Below, piece after piece: positions 7,964 to 15,470 of a stretch of 27,840 bases of DNA. Location of the stretch: the NCBI GenBank assembly GCA_964369185.1, contig CAYJEN010000017.1, positions 1 to 27,840 of the forward strand, written 5' to 3'. Positions within the stretch are counted from its first letter, which is position 1, and each line of letters opens with the position of its first letter. This DNA comes from CAYJAZ01 sp964369185 (GTDB taxonomy: Bacteria > Desulfobacterota > Desulfovibrionia > Desulfovibrionales > Desulfovibrionaceae). The translations under genes were made by a program, and so were the position numbers. A model generated the notes under the pieces. The model was not told the DNA's origin, made no database searches, and saw only the letters and a list, made by a program, of their open reading frames with translations.

Positions 7964-8219
7964 GGTTTTCCCCCTGTGTTGCAGTTGGAATTTCTTCACC
8001 GCAATATTTCAAAAGCCATAGCATTACATCATTTTTGGGATAGCATATTTTCTTTCCGACTCTTCTCCCGTTAGGAATTCCTTTTCCAAAAACATCAAGA
8101 TTTGCAAGCGTTCCACGTTCAACAATTTGTGAACGTTCTGCGATAAGCTCACGGCTACACATAGGAGGGAGAGCATTATAAAAGTCCTGCCAAACTTCAG
8201 ATAAAATTATTTTTTCCAT
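7956..8219 (-). CDS. AlpA/excisionase-like small DNA-binding protein
   Basis: An 87-residue basic protein with a MerR/AlpA-type helix-turn-helix layout. Residues about 44-70 hold a segment like FGKGIPNGRRVGKKICYPKNDV, in which the name of the helix-turn-helix is followed by a basic wing. The start is the ATG at 8219 after AAGGAT. It is directly followed by, and overlaps, the winged-helix gene. A strong inverted repeat lies immediately upstream (8234-8258). On an integrase-bearing island such a protein may act as a recombination directionality factor or as a replication/transfer regulator. The integrase gene is 7 kb away, so this is inference. Confidence 0.55.
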   Translation of the reverse strand: MEKIILSEVWQDFYNALPPMCSRELIAERSQIVERGTLANLDVFGKGIPNGRRVGKKICYPKNDVMLWLLKYCGEEIPTATQGENHE

Positions 8220-8233
8220 TAAAAAAATCCTTA

Positions 8234-8258
8234 TTGCCTAAACAAGTGTTTAGGGCAA
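8234..8258. promoter_or_regulatory. Inverted repeat upstream of the excisionase-like gene
   Basis: TTGC-CTAAACA-AG-TGTTTAG-G-GCAA forms an 11-bp stem with one bulged G and a 2-base spacer, 15 bases upstream of the ATG at 8219. The tiny spacer argues for a dimeric-protein operator more than for an RNA hairpin. Autoregulation by the excisionase-like protein is plausible. Confidence 0.5.
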
Positions 8259-8568
8259 TGCAAGACAAGAGACTCCAACATCTAAGAGCTTTTCTCGCAA
8301 GGATAGACAGGTGCATCGACTACTCATTCATCAAAATTTATCTCTATCAAAGAGCAAATTAGAGTAGTACATCAATCGTTATTGAAACATCAAATTCTTT
8401 AACGATAAAAAAAGAACTATCATTAAAATTATTTTTTGTCAAGATATTTTGAAGTTCTTTTTGTTTAATTTTAAATTTTTCTATCTCAAAGTTCTATAAA
8501 AATTCTATTTATAAAAAAATCTGTAATGAACGCTAAAGACATTAAGCTTTCTCTACAGAAACTTCTTT
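8259..8568. other. AT-rich gene-free stretch with inverted repeats
   Basis: About 310 bases between the WYL regulator stop and the excisionase-like operon contain no convincing gene. Two inverted repeats are present: ATCGTTA/TAACGAT (8375-8381 and 8400-8406), and a perfect 10-bp pair AAAAAGAACT/AGTTCTTTTT (8409-8418 and 8453-8462). The stretch must contain the promoter of the 8219 operon. The repeats could also be the 3' signal of the WYL gene or a replication-related site. Nothing decides between these. Confidence 0.4.
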
Positions 8569-9549
8569 TTACTTATAGTTTTCAAGACTGTTTTCTAAAT
8601 CTGCTTTCAATTCTTCACGCAGATATTCAGGGCTAAGTAATGTAGCCGAAGAACCAAATGATTGCACAAAAGAAATCAATTCGTATTGATTACTTGCTGT
8701 TAGAGAAAGAATTGTTGTACCATCTTCTAAGTCAGTGAATTGTTGGTCGTCGCTGTAAATTCTATCTTTTACATAAGGAATTGCGTATCCTCTAAATTGG
8801 ATTTTTGCTTTAATTGGTTCAGTTTGCAATATTCCGAATTTTTTAGAGGTATCACTCTCTTTAAAGCCGTGCTTTCTCTGTGTAATAATTACATCTTTCA
8901 TACGATGAATATAGAAGCTCACGGAATCAACAATTTCAGGCTTGCCCATTTCTGTAACAAAGTAGCCTTGAGCATAAAGTGCATCATTATTAATAAGCAA
9001 TTGAGTAAATGCCACTTCTGATTTTTTGCCGTAAATGCTCTCAACTATGCAAACTCTTTTTGCCTTTATAGCTTTCATTACCTTCGTGAGAACTTCGTGA
9101 CTGTGCTTGTATTGAATTTTCCCCTTGAGCGAATTGAAGACAGGCAAATCGCAATTTATGCAGTCATTTTCATTTAATGGAGTTTTAAAAGTATTTATAA
9201 TTTTCTCAAGCGCAAAATTAAGGCTTTGCTTCTGACTTTCAGGTAATGGCGAAGTAAAATGTTTTGCCATTTCAAGAAGTTCAAGCTCTGACGTACTCAG
9301 ATTTATACTGGCTCGATAAGATTGGCTATTCACAAATCTATATAAAATGCTATTCCCTTGTTTTTCTTTTACAAGCATTTCGGGGAACATATTCTCAAAA
9401 ATCAAAATATAACGTGTAATGCTAGATTTTGAACAATTCAACTTCCTTGCAAGTTCTGTATGTGAATAAGAACGAGTAGAAAAAAGTAATAAATTATAGA
9501 GATCTAGTATTTTTTCACTCGCTGTTGCATCATTTTCTTTTTTAGCCAT
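8569..9549 (-). CDS. WYL-domain-type transcriptional regulator
   Basis: 326 residues. The N-terminus is a winged helix-turn-helix (HTELARKLNCSKSSITRYI, about residues 30-48). The middle and C-terminal parts follow the WYL and WCX layout. The WYL core itself is degenerate: where Trp-Tyr-Leu is expected the sequence has DALYAQGYFV (about residues 186-195). Related proteins (BrxR, CapW and similar) are repressors encoded in phage-defence loci. The ATG at 9549 follows a GAGGACG ribosome site. A palindromic element (TTTCA-N5-TGCAA) lies upstream at 9596-9610, and a better copy precedes the DUF4116-like gene, suggesting autoregulation and control of that gene. Confidence 0.75.
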   Translation of the reverse strand: MAKKENDATASEKILDLYNLLLFSTRSYSHTELARKLNCSKSSITRYILIFENMFPEMLVKEKQGNSILYRFVNSQSYRASINLSTSELELLEMAKHFTSPLPESQKQSLNFALEKIINTFKTPLNENDCINCDLPVFNSLKGKIQYKHSHEVLTKVMKAIKAKRVCIVESIYGKKSEVAFTQLLINNDALYAQGYFVTEMGKPEIVDSVSFYIHRMKDVIITQRKHGFKESDTSKKFGILQTEPIKAKIQFRGYAIPYVKDRIYSDDQQFTDLEDGTTILSLTASNQYELISFVQSFGSSATLLSPEYLREELKADLENSLENYK

Positions 9550-9593
9550 AACGTCCTCACTTGCCTTCGTATAAACTTAGCTTACAGAAAAAT

Positions 9594-9610
9594 CGTTTCA
9601 GAATATGCAA
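9594..9610. promoter_or_regulatory. Candidate WYL-regulator operator, copy 1
   Basis: CGTTTCAGAATATG at 9594-9607 is identical over 14 bases to 10765-10778. It contains TTTCA-N5-TGCAA, an imperfect palindrome, 45 bases upstream of the WYL gene ATG. A -35-like TTGACT lies just upstream of it on the minus strand. Confidence 0.45.
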
Positions 9611-9635
9611 CGAAAGTCAAGAAAAGAATATTATT

Positions 9636-9884
9636 TTACTTCTCTAAAGCTTTTTCAAGTGCTCTGGCTAACTGGTCAGGACACGAGCTTGGTCTGTGGT
9701 CACAGATGATACCCTTCAATCTTTTAATTACATCGTGCACATTTTGTCCTTCTACTAAGGCGGCTATACCAAGAGCATTACCCGTACAACCACCTTCAAA
9801 AACGACATTATGTACTGTAAATTCTTCAGATATTTCAAATGTAATGCGTGATGCGCAAACGTGTTGTGTTGTATATGTTATCAT
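9636..9884 (-). CDS. TSCPD domain protein (TIGR03905 type)
   Basis: An 82-residue protein with the cysteine pattern of the TSCPD family: EGGCTGN with C33, RLKGIICDHR with C61, and SSCPDQLARAL at about 66-76. This small domain also occurs at the C-terminus of some ribonucleotide reductases, where it is thought to bind metal. The free-standing form has no settled function. The start is the ATG at 9884 with GAGGAA upstream. It stands alone between the DUF4116-like gene and the WYL regulator, on the same strand. It is a housekeeping-type gene and is unexpected on a defence island, so it may be cargo. Confidence 0.85.
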   Translation of the reverse strand: MITYTTQHVCASRITFEISEEFTVHNVVFEGGCTGNALGIAALVEGQNVHDVIKRLKGIICDHRPSSCPDQLARALEKALEK

Positions 9885-9964
9885 AAATAGTCATTCCTCA
9901 CTTTGTAGAGCACAATGTAAAACACTTTTGTTCCAATTGCAAAACATTTCGTCTGCTTTATTAA

Positions 9965-10690
9965 CTAGCCTTCCTGTTCCGCTTCACACTGTAGAAATTT
10001 ATCTATAAGTTCAACAGGTAAAAGTTCCGCGTAGAATTCAAAACGCATTGAATTACTGATGTCATAAAGTGTTTCGACAACGAGCTTTGTAATTTCATCA
10101 GAAGGATTTTTAATATACTTATAACATGTTATATCATACCTGACTACAAGTCGTTGTAAAACTAGATTTTGATTTTCAACATATTGTATAGCTGCGCCAT
10201 TTTGTTTTATGGCATCAATTTGCATATCATACAAAGGATTTTTGATAAATTGTAGTGCTTCGCCATCGTTTCTTACTGCTTGATATTGCATTTCTAGCGA
10301 TGGATTTTCTATATATTGTATAGCACTTCCAAAATTATTTACAGCTTCAAGCTGTAGCTCATACGAGGGGCTTTCTATGTATTGAAGAGCATTTTCGCTA
10401 TATTTTACAAGTGCAATTTTTAGTTTGTCACAAGGGCTTTTATACTCAGATTTGTCACAAGGGCTTTTATACTCAGAAATGAAGCTTGGAGATATAAAAC
10501 TTATTTCTTTCAATAGAATTTCAAACATTTTCATCTGCATTTCAGGTGTTTCATCAGTAAAATAGCGTATCGAATTTGCTTTATCTTCTACTAATGCTAA
10601 AATTAAGTTCTCACTAAGATTCTTATGTTTTCTTATTTTATATGGATTTCTTGATAGCTCATTGAAGAGTTCTTTTTCTTGTGATGTCAT
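9965..10690 (-). CDS. Protein of tandem 22-residue DUF4116-like repeats
   Basis: 241 residues. From about residue 101 to 205 there are five consecutive 22-residue units of the form AxQYIxNPSxxMQxxAVxxxG (starts near 101, 123, 145, 167 and 189). A divergent copy lies near residue 38. This resembles DUF4116 repeats, a solenoid-like module of unknown role found in Legionella-type effectors and other bacteria. Just before the main array a 27-bp exact duplication gives SEYKSPCDK twice (residues 72-89). No signal peptide or membrane segment is present. AAGGATACTG precedes the ATG at 10690. A candidate WYL operator lies about 75 bases upstream. Function unknown; protein binding is the natural guess for such repeats. 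Confidence 0.7.
   Translation of the reverse strand: MTSQEKELFNELSRNPYKIRKHKNLSENLILALVEDKANSIRYFTDETPEMQMKMFEILLKEISFISPSFISEYKSPCDKSEYKSPCDKLKIALVKYSENALQYIESPSYELQLEAVNNFGSAIQYIENPSLEMQYQAVRNDGEALQFIKNPLYDMQIDAIKQNGAAIQYVENQNLVLQRLVVRYDITCYKYIKNPSDEITKLVVETLYDISNSMRFEFYAELLPVELIDKFLQCEAEQEG
10424..10477. repeat. 27-bp perfect tandem duplication inside the DUF4116-like gene
   Basis: Two identical 27-base units (10424-10450 and 10451-10477) lie head to tail and keep the reading frame, adding nine residues. Exact identity points to a recent slippage or recombination event. Confidence 0.95.
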
Positions 10691-10764
10691 TTACAGTATC
10701 CTTTTTTATGCTTATTCTTCCTAACTAGAGAAGTATCTTTTCAAAAATTAGGATACTGCATAAG

Positions 10765-10779
10765 CGTTTCAGAATATGA
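10765..10779. promoter_or_regulatory. Candidate WYL-regulator operator, copy 2
   Basis: CGTTTCAGAATATG at 10765-10778, shared with the site upstream of the WYL gene. With the following bases it gives TTTCA-GAATA-TGAAA, a perfect 5-bp-arm palindrome. It lies in the leader region of the DUF4116-like gene. An inverted pair CAGTATCC/GGATACTG (10694-10701 and 10751-10758) lies between it and the gene. Confidence 0.45.
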
Positions 10780-10822
10780 AAGGGATTAAGGATAATTTCC
10801 ATAAACTATAACATGAGAAAAC

Positions 10823-11046
10823 TTATTCTGAAATTTGCTTGATTTTTTCTACTATTTCCTTAAATTCTTTAGCGCTGTTTTGAGGAGTACAATAGTAGTA
10901 TACTAAGTTATTACCCCCACGTCTCTGACTTGGTGGAAAACACCCTAAAATTTCTTTAAATTCAAATATACTATTTGAGTTCGTATCATCCGTAAGAAGC
11001 AAAAAATCGAAGACTGCGGTTAAACAAAAAAAAGCTTGAATTATTT
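10823..11046 (-). pseudogene. Gene remnant, minus strand, no start codon
   Basis: An open frame of about 74 codons ends with TAA at 10823. It includes FEFKEILGCFPPSQRRGG, LVYYYCTPQNSAKEF and KEIVEKIKQISE, which reads like real protein. No ATG, GTG or TTG with a ribosome site starts it and the frame closes upstream. It abuts a plus-strand remnant, suggesting that two gene ends were joined by deletion. I do not recognise the family. Confidence 0.4.
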
Positions 11047-11247
11047 AAGGGAGAATTGCCTCCAATTTTTGAAAAAGCAGAGTTTCATTATTACTACTGC
11101 TATGCTATTGGCTTGCATGCGACATTAAAGCAAGAAGAATTTACTATAGAAAAGATTGATGCCTTTATTGAGGATTTTTGGGTAAACGACGAACAAGAAT
11201 ATTGTTCAAATACTCCTAATTTTCGAAAAAGCATTTTATCTAATTAA
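11005..11247 (+). pseudogene. Gene remnant, plus strand (C-terminal fragment)
   Basis: An open plus-strand frame ends at 11247. It has protein-like sequence (LFKGELPPIFEKAEF, HYYYCYAIGLHATLKQ, FIEDFWVNDEQEY). A TTG at 11056 is the only candidate start and its AAGGGAG is too close to serve it well. The frame continues upstream without a start to a stop near 10996. It is convergent with the DUF262 pair and looks like the 3' end of a lost gene. I do not recognise the family. Confidence 0.4.
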
Positions 11248-11294
11248 TATTGTATAATATTTTAGATTGAAGAATAGTTCAATGGAGAAATAGC

Positions 11295-13559
11295 CTACAA
11301 AGAGAAAAATCCAAAAATATTTTTCAAAATTAAAATAGTTTCATCATAACTCAGTTCAGGTAATTCTAATCGTTGTCCAGAGTTTAGCTCGTATTTCAAA
11401 AATTTTCCTACTCGATCAAGCCGTTCAGCAGATGATAATTCATTGCCTTGATTTGAACGAGAAAAGACTTCAATAATAAATTTATTATCGATTCCTGTAC
11501 AACTTACATCTACTGCAATATCATCCAGTAAATTAAAGTAAACACAAGACTCATCTTGCTCATATTTTCCTATGTAAATTTCTCTACCATTAATATTTTT
11601 ATAGTGATACAACTCATTCTTAAAAATTTCATTTCCATCTAGAAAAAGAATATAAGTATTCAAATGGATAGAATATGAATTTGTTTTCGTCTTCGTCAAT
11701 AATTTCCAGCCTGTCTCATCTGCCCAAAGAGCAATTTTATTTTGGCAGTAGGCTAGCGGCTCAGGGCGTTTTATCAACTCAATATGGTACTTATCTACAC
11801 CTTCTGATGGGGTAGAAATAATTTGTTGTAAAGATTTTTCAAAGTTATTTTCACTTGCAATATAGTTTCTGTATATTTCTTCAAATAGCTCAAGAAAGAA
11901 CTTTTTGTTTTTTTCTTGAGAAAACAAAGTTTTCCAACTTTCAATTTTAGAAATAAAACTGAATTTAGTATTCCAGTGAAAAGAAATTGGATAGTTTTCA
12001 AGTTTTCTAGCCAGCAAAGCACGCCTCAGCAAGTCTTTATTTGGTTCATTCTCAAAAAGAAACTTAAACAACTCGTTTAAAAAAGAAAATTTATCTAGGG
12101 AAAAAGTATTATTAAAATCTTTGCTCCATGAGATTTGGCTAGAAATTTCACCTGTCCACAATTTCATATCTTCAGCTTGATAAAAAGCTTTTTCTACCTC
12201 TTCCCTCTGAGAAGAGTCACGATATATTTTCAATTTATCTTTTTCTTCATCATCAAGTAATGTATTTTTTCCCTCTAGAGCTAACATCTGAATAGGGTCA
12301 GTATATTCTTTGATGCTCTGTGTTAAATCTAATGAAGATACAACAGCCTGACTTTCTTTATTAAATGCTATATTATAAAAAAATCTTATAAATCTTAATG
12401 ACAACTTGTAGTCATTTTTAGATTTTGCCATACAAAGAAGAGGTAGTATAAACATAAAATAAGAATGACTTATTGAGTCAGAGAATATATTTTCATAGAG
12501 TGGCTTTTGTGTGCCTTTTTCTTCTTTTGATATCAATTTAGCAAATAATGTCTTATTTTTCTCACTATATATTGTTTCAGCAATATTTCTAAATGCCAAA
12601 AAATAATACTTAAGCTTTGCAAATGTCAATAAGTTGTAATAATGATTTACATTTACATTTACATCTTTCGCATTTCTAAATGAAGCAAGTTTCACATCAT
12701 TTTTCTCTTCCTTTTGGGAAAAATCCATGTAAAATTCTATAGCTATCACTAATCGAATGAAGGCATTAAATCCAACATCAGCACTTGAATTACTTCCTCT
12801 ATTTCTCCAAAAAAACTCCTGCCAATTATCGTATTCTTTTGCCCGTGTCACTCTTTCTTTATTATCAGAAACTTTTTCAAAGAGTTTTGCCCTCAAATTT
12901 TCATTATCTTGAATTTTTTCTCCACGGGAGTTCATGCTTATATAAAGTTCTTCTCCTTGCCCTGTTGCAGCTATATTGAAATTATGAAATTTGACTGCCA
13001 TAATTTGTTCATAACTTGGTAACTCATTCGTATATTCAGATAATAATTTGATTAAAGCAAGCACATTTGAAATTGATATATCTTGCTTATAATAAGATAA
13101 AAACCATGTTTTATCCTCAATATTTTTAAAATCTTCAATGATTTTTGTTTCAGTCACAAACTTTTCTAAAAACTGTGCAGTTGAGTGGCGAACTCGATAG
13201 GAGAAACGATGAGAATTACTTTTAAAATCATCATATTTATTTTCTTTTAGAGAAATATAAAAAGCTAATAAATAGAGTGTAGTAAAACGCTGTTGCCCAT
13301 CTATCAAGTAAGATATTTTTTGCTCCGAAGTAGCATAATTCGGCGTATAGGAGTAGAGAAAACCAATATTAAGAGAGTTTTCTTCTTTGATAGATTTGAT
13401 AAAATTTTCAATAATATCTTTATTTGAACCCCAAACATATTCACGTTGGATTTCAGGTACGACAAATTGAACTTGGCTAAGTAAATCTTTAAATGTGGTT
13501 TCTTTCATTGAAGACTGAGTGGTATTTTCTTGGGATGTTTGTTGTGTTTGATTTGTCAT
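11295..13559 (-). CDS. DUF262 protein lacking the HNH domain (second gene of a pair)
   Basis: 754 residues. The N-terminal DUF262 (GmrS-like nucleotidase) domain has VVPEIQREYVWG at 33-44, LIDGQQRFTTLYLLA at 85-99, and a third conserved element ISMNSRGEKIQDNENLRAK near 206-224. No DUF1524 HNH motif is visible in the C-terminal half, which is an unrecognised helical region followed by a beta-rich end with ELSYDETILILKNIFG. The gene starts one base after the stop of the upstream DUF262-DUF1524 gene (TAA-A-ATG), with GAGGT overlapping that stop, so the two products are probably made in fixed ratio. DUF262 proteins of the GmrSD/BrxU kind restrict modified phage DNA. Acting as regulator or partner of the upstream nuclease is inference. 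Confidence 0.85.
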   Translation of the reverse strand: MTNQTQQTSQENTTQSSMKETTFKDLLSQVQFVVPEIQREYVWGSNKDIIENFIKSIKEENSLNIGFLYSYTPNYATSEQKISYLIDGQQRFTTLYLLAFYISLKENKYDDFKSNSHRFSYRVRHSTAQFLEKFVTETKIIEDFKNIEDKTWFLSYYKQDISISNVLALIKLLSEYTNELPSYEQIMAVKFHNFNIAATGQGEELYISMNSRGEKIQDNENLRAKLFEKVSDNKERVTRAKEYDNWQEFFWRNRGSNSSADVGFNAFIRLVIAIEFYMDFSQKEEKNDVKLASFRNAKDVNVNVNHYYNLLTFAKLKYYFLAFRNIAETIYSEKNKTLFAKLISKEEKGTQKPLYENIFSDSISHSYFMFILPLLCMAKSKNDYKLSLRFIRFFYNIAFNKESQAVVSSLDLTQSIKEYTDPIQMLALEGKNTLLDDEEKDKLKIYRDSSQREEVEKAFYQAEDMKLWTGEISSQISWSKDFNNTFSLDKFSFLNELFKFLFENEPNKDLLRRALLARKLENYPISFHWNTKFSFISKIESWKTLFSQEKNKKFFLELFEEIYRNYIASENNFEKSLQQIISTPSEGVDKYHIELIKRPEPLAYCQNKIALWADETGWKLLTKTKTNSYSIHLNTYILFLDGNEIFKNELYHYKNINGREIYIGKYEQDESCVYFNLLDDIAVDVSCTGIDNKFIIEVFSRSNQGNELSSAERLDRVGKFLKYELNSGQRLELPELSYDETILILKNIFGFFSL

Positions 13560-13560
13560 T

Positions 13561-15360
13561 TTATACCTCTAAATCCTTTATATTGAAATACTTCGCTATA
13601 GTTTTTGATATATTCTCAGCACTTTTTTTTATGTCAGTTGTGGTCCAGACTTTAGTTTCTTCTGACATAGAAGTAAAGGTGTTGAGAGTATGAAGACGAA
13701 TGTACACCCCTTTAATATTTTCAGATATTATTCGCTTTCTTTTATCTTCAAATGGATTATTTCCGTAAGAACTGTTTACTGAGCCATTGAGCAAAACCAG
13801 ATTGCCAATGCTATTTAACTCATTAGTTGCTTTTATCGCTTCTACATATTTTTCATAATCTATATCATTATGAACTTTATTGGTATCTTTTAGAGCTTTA
13901 TTTAAGTGTTCAACATATATTACTTTATGCTTATTAAATTCCTCAGAATTTAAAGTTTGACAAAAAATATGTTCTATATGTTCACTATTCTTCTGAAAAT
14001 ATGCTACTGGAATTCTCCTAGTACTATTTGTTGAGCCAGTTGTCATTGCAATTACATCTAGTAGAATAAGTAAACGGATTGTTAGTGTTGTATCTTCACC
14101 GTACCAAGGTCTTTTTGTACTTATTATTTGCTTTACTAGCTCTGATGGTGTTCTTATCTCTTCGTCTAGTTGTTCAAGTAAGCTTTCTAGGCACTGATTT
14201 TTTAAATATAATATAAAAGATTTTTTACTCTTTAGCTTTACCCAGTTCATCCACAAGTCATAAATTTTTACTTTTTGATTATGAAAAGCTAAAAATCCTA
14301 AATAATGATAAATTGTATGGTCATTATACCACTCTTCTAACGCGTGGTGAAAATATACAAGAGCAGATAAAAACTTCTGCAATTCATCTTTATTATGTGA
14401 TTTCACCTCAATTTCTGCAAGAATTTGTGGCATCGTTTTATTACTTTTTTTTTCAGCTCTATTACAGAAGAGAAGGTATAACAATTCAATACCTTTTGTT
14501 TCTTTGCCTGTAATAAATTTGGAAAAAAGCTTACTTCTACTTTCATCAATCCAGTGAATATTATATTCATCTAGCTCACTTGCTCTACGTACCCTCTTTT
14601 CATTCAAATCAAGTAGACTTGATAAATGCCCTACAAATAGTTTTGTGAGTTGATCCATATTTGTAGTGCTTGCAAGACTGATTTGCGAACTTTGTTCCTG
14701 CCTTGTGATAAGCATAGCACGAATTAAGTCAACTTCTGAAAGAGGTACTTTATTTGAATTGAGATTTGCGAATATTTTTTCTTGGTTGCCATTACCAACT
14801 TGATTGACAATAAGTTTGACTTGGTTGAGTAAAATTTCTAAAAAATTTTCTTTATCTTTATTTTCAAACCATTTTTTTATTGTTTGATAAGCTTGCACAA
14901 AATGATAAATATCTTGATAGTCATATTCTTTAGGTAAATTTTCTTTATCAATATCGCTTATATCTTTTTTGACGTTTTCATCTATTTCAATTTTATTTGA
15001 ATTAAAAATTGTATGACATAAAAAAGCACAACTCTCATACCGTACCGAATATATCAATCTATCTTGAACTAAATCCTGTTTACCCAAAAAAGCTAATAAA
15101 ATAGCAAGAGTTGTAAGCCTTTGTTGCCCGTCAATAACATCAAAATAAGTTCCATTTTTTGTAATTGTTATATTCTGCAGGCAGTAAAATCTATTATCAT
15201 TAGGTAAAGAAGTCTTAGCAAATTTATCTATATCTTCTAAAAGCCTGGTTACCTGTTCCTTCTTCCATTTATAACCACGCTGATAGACGGGGATATTATA
15301 TATTTTATTTCCTGAAAAAACTTCTGCAACGGTTTGTAGCAATTCTTGTTCTTGCACCAC
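13561..15360 (-). CDS. GmrSD-like DUF262-DUF1524 type IV restriction endonuclease
   Basis: 599 residues. The N-terminal DUF262 domain has IPVYQRGYKW at 23-32 and IDGQQRLTT at 76-84, the DGQQR loop that binds and cleaves nucleotide in this family, plus ANLNSNKVPLSEVDLIRAML near 199-218. The C-terminal DUF1524 HNH-type nuclease has HIEHIFCQ at 461-468 and GNLVLLNGSVNSSYGN around 519-534, followed by FEDKR. This is the complete domain order of fused GmrSD enzymes, which cut glucosylated or otherwise modified DNA. The GTG at 15360 follows GAGG. A clear promoter lies at 15405-15433. It is the first gene of a two-gene operon with a second DUF262 protein. Confidence 0.9.
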   Translation of the reverse strand: MVQEQELLQTVAEVFSGNKIYNIPVYQRGYKWKKEQVTRLLEDIDKFAKTSLPNDNRFYCLQNITITKNGTYFDVIDGQQRLTTLAILLAFLGKQDLVQDRLIYSVRYESCAFLCHTIFNSNKIEIDENVKKDISDIDKENLPKEYDYQDIYHFVQAYQTIKKWFENKDKENFLEILLNQVKLIVNQVGNGNQEKIFANLNSNKVPLSEVDLIRAMLITRQEQSSQISLASTTNMDQLTKLFVGHLSSLLDLNEKRVRRASELDEYNIHWIDESRSKLFSKFITGKETKGIELLYLLFCNRAEKKSNKTMPQILAEIEVKSHNKDELQKFLSALVYFHHALEEWYNDHTIYHYLGFLAFHNQKVKIYDLWMNWVKLKSKKSFILYLKNQCLESLLEQLDEEIRTPSELVKQIISTKRPWYGEDTTLTIRLLILLDVIAMTTGSTNSTRRIPVAYFQKNSEHIEHIFCQTLNSEEFNKHKVIYVEHLNKALKDTNKVHNDIDYEKYVEAIKATNELNSIGNLVLLNGSVNSSYGNNPFEDKRKRIISENIKGVYIRLHTLNTFTSMSEETKVWTTTDIKKSAENISKTIAKYFNIKDLEV

Positions 15361-15404
15361 AACAACCTCACTTTAATAAAAATAGATAACAAATTTTGTT
15401 TTTC

Positions 15405-15433
15405 ATTGTAGTGCAGTCTAAACCAGAAGTCAA
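15405..15433 (-). promoter_or_regulatory. Promoter of the DUF262 gene pair
   Basis: On the minus strand TTGACT (complement of 15428-15433) and TACAAT (complement of 15405-15410) are 17 bases apart. The GTG start lies 45 bases beyond the -10 box. This separates the pair from the integrase, whose stop is at 15471. Confidence 0.7.
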
Positions 15434-15470
15434 AACCAAATAATATAAAGTTATTAGATTTATATTTTTT

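Noticed and set aside
9706..10008. 100-codon plus-strand frame opposite the TSCPD gene
   Set aside because: Antisense shadow of the TSCPD and repeat-protein genes, both of which have clear family signatures.
10694..10758. Inverted pair CAGTATCC/GGATACTG as a riboswitch or attenuator before the DUF4116-like gene
   Set aside because: The arms are 49 bases apart with no further structure and one arm overlaps the ribosome site; not enough to call a regulatory RNA.
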